64,000 nt of DNA from Niastella yeongjuensis. GTDB lineage: Bacteria; Bacteroidota; Bacteroidia; Chitinophagales; Chitinophagaceae. Location of the stretch: contig NZ_FOCZ01000010.1 in the NCBI RefSeq assembly GCF_900110245.1, positions 205,879-269,878 of the forward strand. Direction: 5' to 3'. Shown piece by piece: positions 7,818 through 17,080 of this stretch. Within the stretch, counting starts at the first letter, position 1. Each line of letters begins with the position of its first letter. A program made the position numbers and the translations under genes. Under the pieces are notes generated by a model that searched no databases, had not been told where the DNA came from, and was given only the letters and a program-made list of their open reading frames with translations.

Positions 7818-10109
7818 ATGAGAGCGATTGTCTGCCTGCTAGTGATGTTTGGGTATGGCTATTCCTATGCCCAAACGAGCCAGATCCCGGTTGAACCCGT
7901 GGATTATGTGAACCCGTTAATGGGGACCGATTCAAGAATTGAACTTTCTAACGGAAATACGTATCCAGCCATTGCGCTGCCCTGGGGAATGAACTTTTGG
8001 GTTCCCCAAACAAACAAAATGGGCGACGGCTGGACGTATCAATACAGCGCCGAAAAGATCAGGGGTTTTAAACAAACCCATCAACCCTCTCCCTGGATAA
8101 ATGATTACGGCCAGTTCAGCATTATGCCGGTTACCAGGAAAATGAATTTCGACCAGGACAAACGCGCCAGCTGGTTCTCCCATAAAACAGAAAAATCTAC
8201 CCCTTACTATTATAGTGTTTACCTGGCCGATGCCGATGTAACCACTGAAATTACTCCCACGGACCGTGCTGCCCAATTGCGATTCACTTTTCCGGCATGC
8301 GACAGTTCATTCATTGTAATCGATGCTTTCAACAAAGGCTCCTATATAAAGATCATTCCGGGAGAAAGAAAGATCATTGGTTATTCAGCTGACAACAGCG
8401 GAGGCGTGCCTGCAGGATTTAAAAACTACTTCGTAGTTTATTTCGATAAAGATTTTACGATAGCACATGCCTGGCATGATAAAACACTGGCGAAGGATAC
8501 CCTGGAATACCAGGCCAATCACACGGGCGCCATTGTTGGTTTCAAAACCAAAAAAGGCGAACAGGTCCATATAAGAACTGCTTCCTCCTTTATAAGTTTT
8601 GAACAGGCTGAGCTAAATGCGCAGCGGGAACTGGGCAATGATTCGTTCGATGCCATTTGTAAAAAAGGCCGTGAATCCTGGAACCGCGAGTTAGGCCGGT
8701 TGCTTGCAGAAGGTGGCACGCCCGATCAATTACAAACCTTTTACTCCTGTTTGTACCGGGTGCTGTTATTTCCCCGTAAATTCTATGAATACAACAAGGC
8801 CAATGAAATAGTGCATTATAGCCCTTACAACGGACAGGTGTTACCAGGCTATATGTTTACTGACAATGGTTTTTGGGATACGTTCAGGGCAGTATTCCCC
8901 TTCTTTACATTAATGTATCCCAGCCTGAACAGCCAGATCATGCAGGGGCTGGTAAACACCTATAAAGAAAGCGGCTGGTTACCTGAGTGGGCGAGCCCCG
9001 GCCATCGCGATTGCATGGTAGGCTCCAACTCGGCCTCGCTGATTGCCGATTCGTATATAAAAGGAATACGTGGGTATGATGTCAATACCCTGTATGAAGC
9101 TATTGTAAAGAATACAGAAAATGAAGGCCCGCTTTCATCTGTGGGAAGAAAAGGCGTTCAGTATTACAACCAACTGGGTTATGTGCCATATGATGTAAAG
9201 ATCAATGAGAATGCGGCCCGCACGCTGGAATATGCATATGACGACTTTGCCATTAGTCAGCTGGCCAAAGCAATAAACCGTCCTAAAGAAGAAGTGGATC
9301 GTTTTGCCAGGCGCAGCATGAACTATCGCAACCTGTTTGATACCACAACGCTGTTAATGCGGGGAAAAAATAAGGATGGTAGTTTTCAATCGCCGTTCAA
9401 TCCGTTTAAATGGGGCGATGCTTTTACCGAAGGCAACAGCTATCATTATACCTGGAGCGTTTTCCATGATGTACAGGGGCTGGCAAACCTGATGGGTGGT
9501 TCGAAAATGTTTACCAAAATGCTGGACACCGTATTTGCCCTGCCACCGGTTTTTGATGAAAGTTATTATGGGGGTGTTATCCATGAGATCCGTGAAATGC
9601 AGATCATGAATATGGGACAATATGCCCACGGCAACCAACCCATTCAGCACATGATCTATTTGTACAATTTTGCCGGCGAACCCTGGAAAACCCAATACTG
9701 GATCCGGCAGGTGATGAATAAATTATACCATGCGGCACCTGATGGCTATTGCGGTGATGAAGACAACGGGCAAACCTCGGCCTGGTATGTATTTTCAGCC
9801 ATGGGCTTTTATCCTGTTTGTCCGGGTACAACCCAATACGTTTTTGGAACACCGTTATTCCGCAAAATGACGCTCAGTTTTGAAAATGGAAAAAAGCTGG
9901 TGATACAGGCCCCTGCAACAGACAAAAACAACTTTTATATTCACAATATTTCACTGAACGGAGTTGCACATACAAAAAACTGGATCGACCACAGTCAGTT
10001 ACAGAAAGGCGGCACATTGTTATACGATGTGAAAAATAAGCCTTCCTATATCCGGGGAACAACACCGGCTGCATATCCGTTTTCGGTATCCCAGGCATTG
10101 ACCCGATAA
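7818..10109 (+). CDS. GH92 family alpha-mannosidase, secreted
   Basis: The 763-residue protein has a short signal peptide (cleavage near SYAQTS) and the GH92 layout. The N-terminal beta-sandwich contains VNPLMGTDS, YPAIALPWGM and GFKQTHQPSPW. The (alpha/alpha)6 catalytic domain has DNGFWDTFRAVFP, MVGSNSASLIADSY, MGQYAHGNQPIQHMIYLYN and GDEDNGQTSAWYVFSAMGFYP. GH92 enzymes are calcium-dependent exo-alpha-mannosidases acting on alpha-1,2/1,3 linkages of N-glycans or mannans. Neighbours (sulfatase, FGE, LacI-type regulator) suggest use of decorated host or environmental glycans; no SusCD pair is directly adjacent. Confidence 0.95.
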   Translation: MRAIVCLLVMFGYGYSYAQTSQIPVEPVDYVNPLMGTDSRIELSNGNTYPAIALPWGMNFWVPQTNKMGDGWTYQYSAEKIRGFKQTHQPSPWINDYGQFSIMPVTRKMNFDQDKRASWFSHKTEKSTPYYYSVYLADADVTTEITPTDRAAQLRFTFPACDSSFIVIDAFNKGSYIKIIPGERKIIGYSADNSGGVPAGFKNYFVVYFDKDFTIAHAWHDKTLAKDTLEYQANHTGAIVGFKTKKGEQVHIRTASSFISFEQAELNAQRELGNDSFDAICKKGRESWNRELGRLLAEGGTPDQLQTFYSCLYRVLLFPRKFYEYNKANEIVHYSPYNGQVLPGYMFTDNGFWDTFRAVFPFFTLMYPSLNSQIMQGLVNTYKESGWLPEWASPGHRDCMVGSNSASLIADSYIKGIRGYDVNTLYEAIVKNTENEGPLSSVGRKGVQYYNQLGYVPYDVKINENAARTLEYAYDDFAISQLAKAINRPKEEVDRFARRSMNYRNLFDTTTLLMRGKNKDGSFQSPFNPFKWGDAFTEGNSYHYTWSVFHDVQGLANLMGGSKMFTKMLDTVFALPPVFDESYYGGVIHEIREMQIMNMGQYAHGNQPIQHMIYLYNFAGEPWKTQYWIRQVMNKLYHAAPDGYCGDEDNGQTSAWYVFSAMGFYPVCPGTTQYVFGTPLFRKMTLSFENGKKLVIQAPATDKNNFYIHNISLNGVAHTKNWIDHSQLQKGGTLLYDVKNKPSYIRGTTPAAYPFSVSQALTR

Positions 10110-10121
10110 TACAAAAACCAT

Positions 10122-11138
10122 ATGAAAAAAGTATCCATAAAAGATATTGCTCAAATGGCGGGAGTAGCATCGTCGACCGTATCATTTGTGCTGAACGGTA
10201 AGGCCCGCAAAATGCGCATCAGCGAAACTGTTGAAAAACGAGTGATTGAGGTAGCCCGTAATGCGGGGTATTACCCCAACCAGTTGGCCATCAGTTTGCG
10301 TACCGGCAAATCAAAAACGCTGGGGCTGATAGTAGAGAACATCGGCAACCCATTTTTTGCTACGTTGGCAAAAACGATTGAAGAAGAAGCCGAACAATAT
10401 GGCTACCGGGTAGTGTATTGCAGTACCGAGAATAATGCATCGAAAGGGAAGGAGCTGATCAATATGTTATCGCAACGGCAGGTGGATGGTTACCTGATAA
10501 CGCCTGCACCGCATATGGAAGATGATATACAGCAACTGGTTCAGTTGAACCGGCCTGTTGTGTTGATTGACCGCTATTTGCCGGCTGTAGAAGCTTCACA
10601 TGTATTGGTGAATAATACGGAGGCCGTTGCGCAGGGGATGGCGCACTTGTTTGAACGGGGCTATCGGGAAATAGGTTTTGTTACTGTAGACCTTGACGTT
10701 ATACAAATGGAAGAACGGCTCGATGGGTATATCGGGGCGCTTTCAAAAGAGGGCATCCGGCTGAATAAAGACAATATTCTTAAAATACCCTATACACACC
10801 AACGCGATGAAGCCGTTGAGTTAATTGCGGCGTTGCTGAAGGATAATCCACATCTGGATGCGTTGTTCTTTGCCACCAACTATCTGGCTATCCTGGGGCT
10901 GGAGAGCATCAACCGGTTAAAAATGTCTATTCCGCAAGACATTGCCGTTATCAGCTTCGATGATCACGATATCTTTCGCATCTATCCACCCGGCATTACC
11001 AGTATTCAACAACCGGTTGAAGCCATTGCTAAAAAAGCGGTGGCCCTGTTGATGGAACAATGCGAAAGCACAGAAAGCAAGCTCTCCAAAACGGAGATAG
11101 AGCTTACCGCAAAATTGATCGTAAGAGGGTCTACATAA
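10122..11138 (+). CDS. LacI family transcriptional regulator
   Basis: The 338-residue protein has the LacI DNA-binding head (VSIKDIAQMAGVASSTVSFVLNG, hinge near residues 50-60) and a periplasmic-binding-protein-like effector domain (TLGLIVENIGNPFF, RPVVLIDRYLP, AVISFDDHDIFRIYPPGITSIQQP). It begins 12 bp after the mannosidase stop, so the two are probably cotranscribed and the regulator likely controls the mannosidase, perhaps also the sulfatase pair. Candidate operators are the palindromes at 7754-7766 and 7778-7797. The sugar ligand is unknown. Confidence 0.94.
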   Translation: MKKVSIKDIAQMAGVASSTVSFVLNGKARKMRISETVEKRVIEVARNAGYYPNQLAISLRTGKSKTLGLIVENIGNPFFATLAKTIEEEAEQYGYRVVYCSTENNASKGKELINMLSQRQVDGYLITPAPHMEDDIQQLVQLNRPVVLIDRYLPAVEASHVLVNNTEAVAQGMAHLFERGYREIGFVTVDLDVIQMEERLDGYIGALSKEGIRLNKDNILKIPYTHQRDEAVELIAALLKDNPHLDALFFATNYLAILGLESINRLKMSIPQDIAVISFDDHDIFRIYPPGITSIQQPVEAIAKKAVALLMEQCESTESKLSKTEIELTAKLIVRGST

Positions 11139-11156
11139 CAGGCCCGTCTTTTAATA

Positions 11157-12839
11157 TTAGTGGTTTACTGGCAGTATAATGGTAAAGGTAGCGCCCATAC
11201 CGGGCGCGCTTTTAGCGGTAATGATACCATCGTGGTGATCGACAATTTTTTTACATAATGCCAGTCCTATACCTGTTCCGCTATAGGTTCGCATGTTGTT
11301 CAGGCGCTGAAAGATGATGAAGATCTGTTCCGCATATTGTTGTTCAAAACCGATGCCGTTGTCACTAAAAACCAGTTTTACATATTCCCTTTCTTCTTCC
11401 AAAAGCATTGTTGACGTAATGTTGATGACCGGTTTATTTTCTGAGAACTTTAATGAGTTGCTGATCAAATTCGCAAACAGCTGGTGTAGCTGCAAAGGGA
11501 TCCCTTTAAGGGTGGGCAGGTCGGTATGAAGAACAGTTGCCTGTTTTTGTTCAATGAGTAACTCATAATCAAATAATACATCCTTCAATACTTTATTGAG
11601 ATCTGTTTTTTGAAACTGTTCACCGGTTTTGGTAAGCCGGGAATAGTTCAGCACATCATTAATAAGTGTCGACATGCGTTTGGCTGAAGAATAGATCCTG
11701 GTAAAATATTTTTCAGTTAACTGGCTGTCGTGAAGATGGTCCTTTACCATATCGGCAAAGGTTTGAATTTTGCGCAATGGCTCCTGCAGATCATGACTGG
11801 CTATATATGCAAACTGTTCCAGTTCGTGATTCGATTTTTCGAGTGCCGAATTGGTACTGAGCAGTTCATTGGTACGGGCCAGTACCGTCTTTTCCAGCTC
11901 TTCTTTGGCTTTCCTTTGTTCGCCTTCTATGGCCAGGCGCAATCGTTCTTCGCTTTCCTTTATCTGTTGTTCTACTCTTTTCTGGGCGGTGATATCCCGG
12001 GCAATCTTGGAAGCACCTATAATAATACCTTTACTGTTTTTAACAGGGGAAATACTGAGTGAAATATCGAGCAGTCTGCCATCTTTGGTAATACGTTTGG
12101 TTTCGAAGTGATCGATGCGTTCACCTCTTTTTAAACGCTTCAGTATTGCAGGTTCTTCATCCAGTCTGTTGGGCGGAACTATTTTGGTAATGGAAACGCC
12201 GATCATTTCCTGGGCAGTATAGCCAAAGATCCTTTCAGCGCTATTGTTCCAGCTGGTGACAATACCATCCAGGGTTTTACTAATAATAGCGTCGTCAGAA
12301 GATTCAACAATGGCCGCAAAATGACCGTTACTTTCTTCTACAGTCTTTTGCTCTGTTATATCCACCAGCATGTTAACGGCACCAGTTACTTTTCCGGCGG
12401 TATTTATAAAAGGTTTGGAATGCGGCATAATGATCCGCCGCTTGCCATCGGGGCGTTCAATGATGATGGGGGTGTCCTGAATTTCCCGTCCTTCTTTTAT
12501 GGCAATCGCCATTGGGCACTGGTCTAATGCCAGCGCCTTTCCATCCATCGTGTATATTATAGGCGAACCGCACCAGGCCTCTTTACCAATTTCCGGTTCC
12601 CGGCCCCACAGGGCCGCGGCGGCTTTATTATAAGAAAGAATAAAACCATTGGCATCGCAGGTATAGATGGCGGCAGGCAAAGCCTGTATCAGCTGTTGAG
12701 CCGTATAGGTTGGCGGTGTATCTGTTTCGAGAAAGTGTATCAATTGTTCATTGCCGCTGTCAGGGGAGGTCCGGGGCAGGGACGAGGGTCTGGGGTCACT
12801 ATTTGGTCTTTTTAACTGCGGCATTTCTTTTGATTTCAT
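11157..12839 (-). CDS. Cytoplasmic PAS-domain sensor histidine kinase
   Basis: The 560-residue protein has no membrane segment. A first PAS domain covers about residues 50-165 (AIYTCDANGFILSYN), a second about 175-290 (DDAIISKTLDGIVTSWNNSAERIFGY). A coiled-coil linker runs near 290-345, then HisKA with phospho-acceptor His349 in ASHDLQEPLRKI, and HATPase (NLISNSLKF, DNGIGFE, GTGIGLALCKKI). The H-box is of the phytochrome-like HWE-independent type common in Bacteroidota. No response regulator is adjacent. It is convergent with the LacI gene, only 18 bp apart. Confidence 0.93.
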   Translation of the reverse strand: MKSKEMPQLKRPNSDPRPSSLPRTSPDSGNEQLIHFLETDTPPTYTAQQLIQALPAAIYTCDANGFILSYNKAAAALWGREPEIGKEAWCGSPIIYTMDGKALALDQCPMAIAIKEGREIQDTPIIIERPDGKRRIIMPHSKPFINTAGKVTGAVNMLVDITEQKTVEESNGHFAAIVESSDDAIISKTLDGIVTSWNNSAERIFGYTAQEMIGVSITKIVPPNRLDEEPAILKRLKRGERIDHFETKRITKDGRLLDISLSISPVKNSKGIIIGASKIARDITAQKRVEQQIKESEERLRLAIEGEQRKAKEELEKTVLARTNELLSTNSALEKSNHELEQFAYIASHDLQEPLRKIQTFADMVKDHLHDSQLTEKYFTRIYSSAKRMSTLINDVLNYSRLTKTGEQFQKTDLNKVLKDVLFDYELLIEQKQATVLHTDLPTLKGIPLQLHQLFANLISNSLKFSENKPVINITSTMLLEEEREYVKLVFSDNGIGFEQQYAEQIFIIFQRLNNMRTYSGTGIGLALCKKIVDHHDGIITAKSAPGMGATFTIILPVNH

Positions 12840-12848
12840 ATCTGATAT

Positions 12849-12903
12849 ATAACGTATGTTATATGATTTTAAAAATTTATGCCAATGGTCGTATATTCAT
12901 TGG
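12849..12903. promoter_or_regulatory. Two inverted repeats upstream of the histidine kinase
   Basis: ATAAC-gtat-GTTAT (12849-12862) lies 10 bp upstream of the kinase start; CCAATG (12882-12887) with CATTGG (12898-12903) lies just beyond. Both are in the region expected to hold the kinase promoter. Function is unknown. Confidence 0.3.
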
Positions 12904-13030
12904 TATTTTATAACATATTGTTTTATAAACAGTTCAGTTTGTTTCACCTGCTCTACATATTTTATAAAAAATGGGGCGTATTGAGGTAAGAAGACTGATA
13001 TCAATCATTTCAAGGTAAGTCGCGTGCGGT

Positions 13031-13038
13031 TAACTTTG
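13031..13038 (+). promoter_or_regulatory. TAnnTTTG -7 promoter element for the holin-like gene
   Basis: TAACTTTG is an exact match to the Bacteroidota -7 element, 68 bp upstream of the ATG at 13107, giving a leader of about 60 nt. Confidence 0.5.
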
Positions 13039-13106
13039 TGCAGGATAGCCGCCATTCTAATAATTTTTTAATGTGGATAGCCGGATAGACCATTAATACG
13101 GGCATT

Positions 13107-13472
13107 ATGAGTAATTCATTTGACAAGTGGGAGGGATTAACCGACCATGTAAAGGAATATATCAATACCAGGGTTGAATTAACCAAACTACAGATTGCTG
13201 AAAAAACCTCGTTGATCATAAGTCAGTTGATCGCCATTACCATTGTTGCCCTGTTTTTTTTACTTTTTTTGATTTTTGGAAGTATTGCCGGCGCCTGGGC
13301 GTTGAGTAACTGGATAGGAAAACCGTATGCCGGTTTTTTGATAGTAGCCGGTATTTATTTGCTGTTGGGTATTATAGTGTGGATAGCAAGAGGCCGGTTT
13401 TTACGTTATCCTATAATGAATGCAATAATAAGGCAGTTGCAAAAGAAGGATGACAACAATGAAAGTTCCTGA
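13107..13472 (+). CDS. Small membrane protein, phage_holin_3_6-like family
   Basis: This 121-residue protein has an amphipathic charged N-terminus (VKEYINTRVELTKLQIAEK), two membrane helices (about 40-65 and 75-95) and a charged tail (KKDDNNESS). The pattern resembles the putative holin/Actinobacterial holin-X-like proteins widespread in Bacteroidota chromosomes. No other phage gene is nearby, so a lytic role is not implied; these proteins are often found in stress loci. It has its own promoter element and terminator, so it is probably monocistronic. Confidence 0.7.
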   Translation: MSNSFDKWEGLTDHVKEYINTRVELTKLQIAEKTSLIISQLIAITIVALFFLLFLIFGSIAGAWALSNWIGKPYAGFLIVAGIYLLLGIIVWIARGRFLRYPIMNAIIRQLQKKDDNNESS

Positions 13473-13532
13473 TCTCCTGTACAATATAGATATATAACGT
13501 TTACAATGATATGAAAAGATCATTGTTTGATG

Positions 13533-13558
13533 ATTTTATTTGAATAAAATCTTTTTCT
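13533..13558 (+). terminator. Terminator after the holin-like gene
   Basis: GATTTTATT (13533-13541) and AATAAAATC (13544-13552) form a perfect 9-bp AT-rich stem followed by five T. The rest of the 364-bp gap to 13836 holds only the inverted repeat noted next. Confidence 0.6.
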
Positions 13559-13731
13559 TCTTTATTTTTATTCAGATTCCCCGGTAAACTTCCAAACCTC
13601 AAAGCAGGTATTCGGCGTGATTGTATTCATAACCCAGATGGATAGTCTGCCGTTTTCCGACTAACGTGACTCTTCCAACCGAACAAGTTTTGCAAGTATT
13701 ATTTTAATGTATGCAGATTATATAATACGCA

Positions 13732-13754
13732 TGTTTGAATACGTGAGGTATTCG
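13732..13754. promoter_or_regulatory. Inverted repeat upstream of the first cysteine-peptide gene
   Basis: TTTGAATAC and GTATTCGAA form a 9-bp inverted repeat with one mismatch around GTGAG, about 80 bp before the ATG at 13837. It could be an operator or promoter component. Confidence 0.3.
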
Positions 13755-13836
13755 AATAACCGTTATTTATTGGATTTGTATGCACCCAAATGACTTCCCT
13801 ATTCCGGAAGCTACTGTTAACCATTAAACACCTGAA

Positions 13837-14103
13837 ATGAAAAGGATCAAACTTGTTTTAAACATTACCGCCATTACCATTGCCATTGCCGGCGCTATTG
13901 CCACCAGCTTTTATATGCAAGACAATGACCAGCCTCAGTATATTCCCGTGAACAATGCTTTTGCACCCGTTGGTGATTTTGGTACCGACTATAACTGCCA
14001 CGATACTCCTGGTGTATGTACGTATTACCAGCCCGATCCGGTTGCCCGGCCTAAGGAATATTCACCGCATCGGATTGGGAAATACGTGCCGGCCGATCAA
14101 TAA
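13837..14103 (+). CDS. Small exported cysteine-containing peptide (DUF6520-like), copy 1
   Basis: The 88-residue product begins with MKRIKLVLNITAITIAIAG, a signal-peptide-like segment, followed by a short polar region. The core DYNCHDTPGVCTYYQPDP has two cysteines in C-x6-C spacing. The same core (DYDC-x6-C, GVCTFYQPDP) is in the peptide at 15303, so the two are paralogues flanking a MauE/DoxX-like gene. The length, signal and Cys pattern resemble the Bacteroidota DUF6520 family, recalled from memory and not checked. Function unknown. Confidence 0.65.
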   Translation: MKRIKLVLNITAITIAIAGAIATSFYMQDNDQPQYIPVNNAFAPVGDFGTDYNCHDTPGVCTYYQPDPVARPKEYSPHRIGKYVPADQ

Positions 14104-14324
14104 ACGGGCACAGTTATAAAGGAGGCAACAGGTTATATAACAGGTATAGCCGAAAGCTTGTATTGAAGTATACAGGTAAACCATTACTGTGTAGTTAGTC
14201 TACCATATTGGAAGATTTTGTGTCTTGTTATGTCAATGAATGAACCTATCATTGATGTATACCCTGCCTTTATGAATGGAGATTTTTATATTAATAACTT
14301 ATGATGAATTATTTATTAAAAAAC

Positions 14325-14353
14325 ACGGGATCTGTAATTGACCCGTTTTTTTT
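14325..14353 (+). terminator. Probable terminator after cysteine-peptide gene 1
   Basis: ACGGG (14325-14329) pairs with CCCGT (14342-14346) and is followed by an eight-T run. The stem is short. The remaining part of the 616-bp gap 14104-14719 shows AT-rich sequence with no convincing gene; TAACTTTA near 14566 is one base off the -7 consensus. Confidence 0.5.
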
Positions 14354-14719
14354 ATGTAGTTTGCCCGGGAAGCGGTATTTAAACGAACCGTAAAAATATA
14401 TAATGGGTATTCGACGCCTAACCAGTTTTTGTTTTATGCAATCATGTGTTGGTTGATTAATTGTTAAAAGGATGTTTATTTGCATTATAAGGCAAACTGG
14501 AAGATGTAACTTAAATAATCTAAAAATAACTGATATAAATTTTTGAACATAGTCTATTAGTATATAACTTTAGTTCTATCAATCGCTCTCAATTCTACCT
14601 TTCTACCTTATCCCCTGAACACCTTATTCTAACCTACATCTAACGTTTAACAGGAACCAGTGAAATTTGGGATGCTTCCATTCGTCAATAACTCTTGCGC
14701 CCTTAATACCCATTCATAT

Positions 14720-15160
14720 ATGAAAAGAAAGATTATTATTGAAATAATATCTTCCTTGTTGATATTGCTTTTTTTATATGCAAGTGTAAGCAAATGGCTT
14801 GCGTTTAAAACTTTTATTGGCGAAATGAACAATCAACCGTTCCCTAACTGGATGACCCCTTACCTGGTTTGGGGTATTCCTATTATTGAAGTATTGATTT
14901 CCATTGGCCTGATGTTCGAGAAAACCAGAGTGTCTGCGTTGTATGCTTCCTTTGTGCTCATGACAGCGTTTACGATCTACACAGTGGCTATACTGCTACA
15001 TGCGTTCGATTATGTTCCCTGTTCCTGTGGTGGCGTGATCAGAAAACTCACCTGGCCTCAACACCTTTTCTTTAACCTGTTTTTTGTTGTTATCTCCCTA
15101 TTGGGCATCTGGCTTAAAAAGAGGGAACCAGTAGAGGCAGTACGTACAGCGGGCGCATAA
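14720..15160 (+). CDS. MauE/DoxX-like redox-associated membrane protein
   Basis: The 146-residue protein has four predicted membrane helices: IIIEIISSLLILLFLYASVS, YLVWGIPIIEVLISIGLMF, ALYASFVLMTAFTIYTVAILL and HLFFNLFFVVISLLGIW. The loop before helix 4 carries PCSCGG, a conserved cysteine motif of the MauE-like family. MauE is required for maturation of methylamine dehydrogenase, a disulfide-rich protein, and the wider family is linked to quinone/thiol redox. The frame is open to a GTG at 14660, but ATG 14720 gives the natural start MKRKIIIE. It sits between two cysteine-peptide genes on the same strand, which suggests a link. Confidence 0.8.
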   Translation: MKRKIIIEIISSLLILLFLYASVSKWLAFKTFIGEMNNQPFPNWMTPYLVWGIPIIEVLISIGLMFEKTRVSALYASFVLMTAFTIYTVAILLHAFDYVPCSCGGVIRKLTWPQHLFFNLFFVVISLLGIWLKKREPVEAVRTAGA

Positions 15161-15302
15161 AAAACACTTATCAAATACATAAACTCTTTCCTGTTTTGCT
15201 ATTGCACTTATTCCGGAGTAAGCTGCGTGGCGGTAACAGGTCAGGCGTAGCCGAAAACCTGCATAATAGAGTAGGCGATTAACCATTAGAAAAAGGACAA
15301 CA

Positions 15303-15560
15303 ATGAACAAAATTAAAGTGGCATTCGTTGCGATTGCAATTCTGGCTGGCGTTGGTGGTGCATTTGCTACCAATTGCGAACAATGCGCAAATTCACCTCA
15401 ATACGTTTGGAACGGAAGCATGTATGTGCGGGTAGGTATTATTGGAGAAGATTATGATTGCTTTATTGGCGCCGGCGTTTGCACTTTCTATCAACCCGAT
15501 CCCATCGGTCAACCCAACAATTATGCGCCTTGCCACGAAGGCGGTTGGTTTCAGCTGTAA
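15303..15560 (+). CDS. Small exported cysteine-rich peptide (DUF6520-like), copy 2
   Basis: The 85-residue peptide has a signal sequence (MNKIKVAFVAIAILAGVGGAFA, likely cleaved after AFA or ATN) and a mature part with five cysteines: NCEQC, DYDC-x6-C in front of TFYQPDP, and APCHEGG. It shares the DYxC-x6-CT[YF]YQPDP core with the peptide at 13837 but has three extra cysteines. It lies 142 bp after the MauE-like gene and ends before a strong terminator. Possibly the substrate of the MauE-like protein; role unknown. Confidence 0.7.
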   Translation: MNKIKVAFVAIAILAGVGGAFATNCEQCANSPQYVWNGSMYVRVGIIGEDYDCFIGAGVCTFYQPDPIGQPNNYAPCHEGGWFQL

Positions 15561-15648
15561 TTGGTAGTTAAAGCTCTGTTTAATTGATGAGGTTAATGTA
15601 GTATGCATGCTGTAGTCACATCAATTATAAAGTACAAGTCATTCTAAC

Positions 15649-15679
15649 AGGCCAGTCATTTTTTATGACTGGCCTTTTG
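15649..15679. terminator. Bidirectional terminator between cysteine-peptide gene and susD
   Basis: Perfect 11-bp stem AGGCCAGTCAT (15649-15659) / ATGACTGGCCT (15665-15675) with a T5 loop. A T-rich stretch follows on the plus strand. It lies between convergent genes, ending the plus-strand peptide transcript and probably the susCD transcript on the minus strand. Confidence 0.85.
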
Positions 15680-15690
15680 ATAAAATGAAA

Positions 15691-17061
15691 TCAGTCTCTC
15701 TTGTTTTGTAAATAATGCCCCATCATTAGGGCATCGGGGGGAATGGGCAGCGCATACTTGTTGCTATTGGCCGGTAAGGTATACGGCTGGTTGTTTATCA
15801 TCCTGGTTGGAATAATGTTACGCTTTTCAATGTTCAGTCTCCTCATGTCTGTCCAGCGTACGCCTCGCAAAGGCATTTCTTTTCTTCTTTCAATAAGTAT
15901 CGTATCTAAGGCTTCTTTTGCAGTCAATGAGGTATAAGGAATAAAAGTGCCGGTTTTATATCTTTGTATCAGCAGCTTATTCAGGTCATTAATGGCGTTG
16001 GTAACGTCGCCTGCCCTGGCGCGGCATTCGGCCCTGATCAGGTACATTTCATCGGTTGCTAAACCGGTAAAAGCATAGTTGGATGCGTTATAAGTATTTT
16101 TAAAATTGACCTTACCTCCGGCTGCTACGGTAAAAAACAGCGAACGCCGCAGATCATTTACTGCATACTGACTATACAACAAGGTATCCAGGTAACAATA
16201 GCTAATGCCTTTTACTACATTGGTTTCACTAATCTTGCTTTGATACATAGTTTCCACATTCGTACGATCGAAGGGCCTCGATGTAATCAGGTCCTTTAAG
16301 TTATAATCAATTAGCGCATTAAATTGCTTTAAACAATTATCGGCATAGAGGCCTGCATTTTCGTAATCACGCATGCTTAAATATACGCGGGCCAGTAAGG
16401 CATTGGCGGCTGGTTTGTTGGGCCGGTTAAGGTAAATGGTTACTGTTTCCGGTAACAGCTCTTTAGCCAGCTGCAGGTCATTCAATATTTGCGTGTAGGT
16501 TTGCTGAATGGATGCTCGTGTTAACTCTTCATCAACATTGGGCGTAAGCTTTAAAGGTATGCCCAGGTCTGCTGAAGCTGTTTCAGCGTTATATGGCATG
16601 GCAAAAACCTGCGCCAGGTTATAAAAAGCATAAGCCCTGATAAAAAGGGCAGCACCTTTCAGGTTATTCCATTGTTGCAGGTTGCCCGGTGTTTGGGAAA
16701 CCTTATTCAATCCATCCAGTACTACATTGGCAGTTAATACCTGTTCATAGGGCGTATTCCAGTCTGTAACCTTACCTTCTCCCTCGTAAATATCTTCTGC
16801 CCATACATAGGCATTCTTTTCTTTTTTACTGAGTATTTGCCAGTAACCGGGCAGTATGTAAAAATTATCAGCAGATAACTCGCCTAAAGCAGGTGTAAAA
16901 CTTAATGTGGCCTCGTCATCGAGCAGCTGCTGAAAATCTTCAAGGGAAGTTGGAACAACTACATTGGAGTTGGGTTTTTCATCCAGAAATTCCTTTTTGC
17001 TGCAGCCGGGCATGCCCAAACAAAGTATAAATAAGCCGAGATATGTGTTATTAACTTTCAT
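15691..17061 (-). CDS. SusD/RagB-type nutrient-binding outer-membrane lipoprotein
   Basis: The 456-residue protein has a lipobox (LGMPGC, Cys20) followed by KKEFLDEKPNSN, a classic SusD start. Internal features are the TPR-like segments (ALFIRAYAFYNLAQVFA, ALLARVYLSMRDYENAGLYA) and the C-terminal ERRKEMPLRGVRWTDMRRLN block of the SusD family. It would cap the SusC channel at 17081-20524 and capture substrate at the cell surface. It starts 19 bp after the SusC stop, in the same operon. No degradative enzyme follows, so the substrate is unclear. Confidence 0.95.
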   Translation of the reverse strand: MKVNNTYLGLFILCLGMPGCSKKEFLDEKPNSNVVVPTSLEDFQQLLDDEATLSFTPALGELSADNFYILPGYWQILSKKEKNAYVWAEDIYEGEGKVTDWNTPYEQVLTANVVLDGLNKVSQTPGNLQQWNNLKGAALFIRAYAFYNLAQVFAMPYNAETASADLGIPLKLTPNVDEELTRASIQQTYTQILNDLQLAKELLPETVTIYLNRPNKPAANALLARVYLSMRDYENAGLYADNCLKQFNALIDYNLKDLITSRPFDRTNVETMYQSKISETNVVKGISYCYLDTLLYSQYAVNDLRRSLFFTVAAGGKVNFKNTYNASNYAFTGLATDEMYLIRAECRARAGDVTNAINDLNKLLIQRYKTGTFIPYTSLTAKEALDTILIERRKEMPLRGVRWTDMRRLNIEKRNIIPTRMINNQPYTLPANSNKYALPIPPDALMMGHYLQNKRD

Positions 17062-17080
17062 TGGAAAAGGAATAAGCTGA

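Noticed and set aside
13107..13472. Holin-like gene as evidence of a prophage
   Set aside because: It is a stand-alone gene with own promoter and terminator; the family is common in Bacteroidota chromosomes.
14301..14393. Short frame starting ATGATG in the gap before the MauE-like gene
   Set aside because: It runs through the terminator hairpin and T-run and has no coding features.
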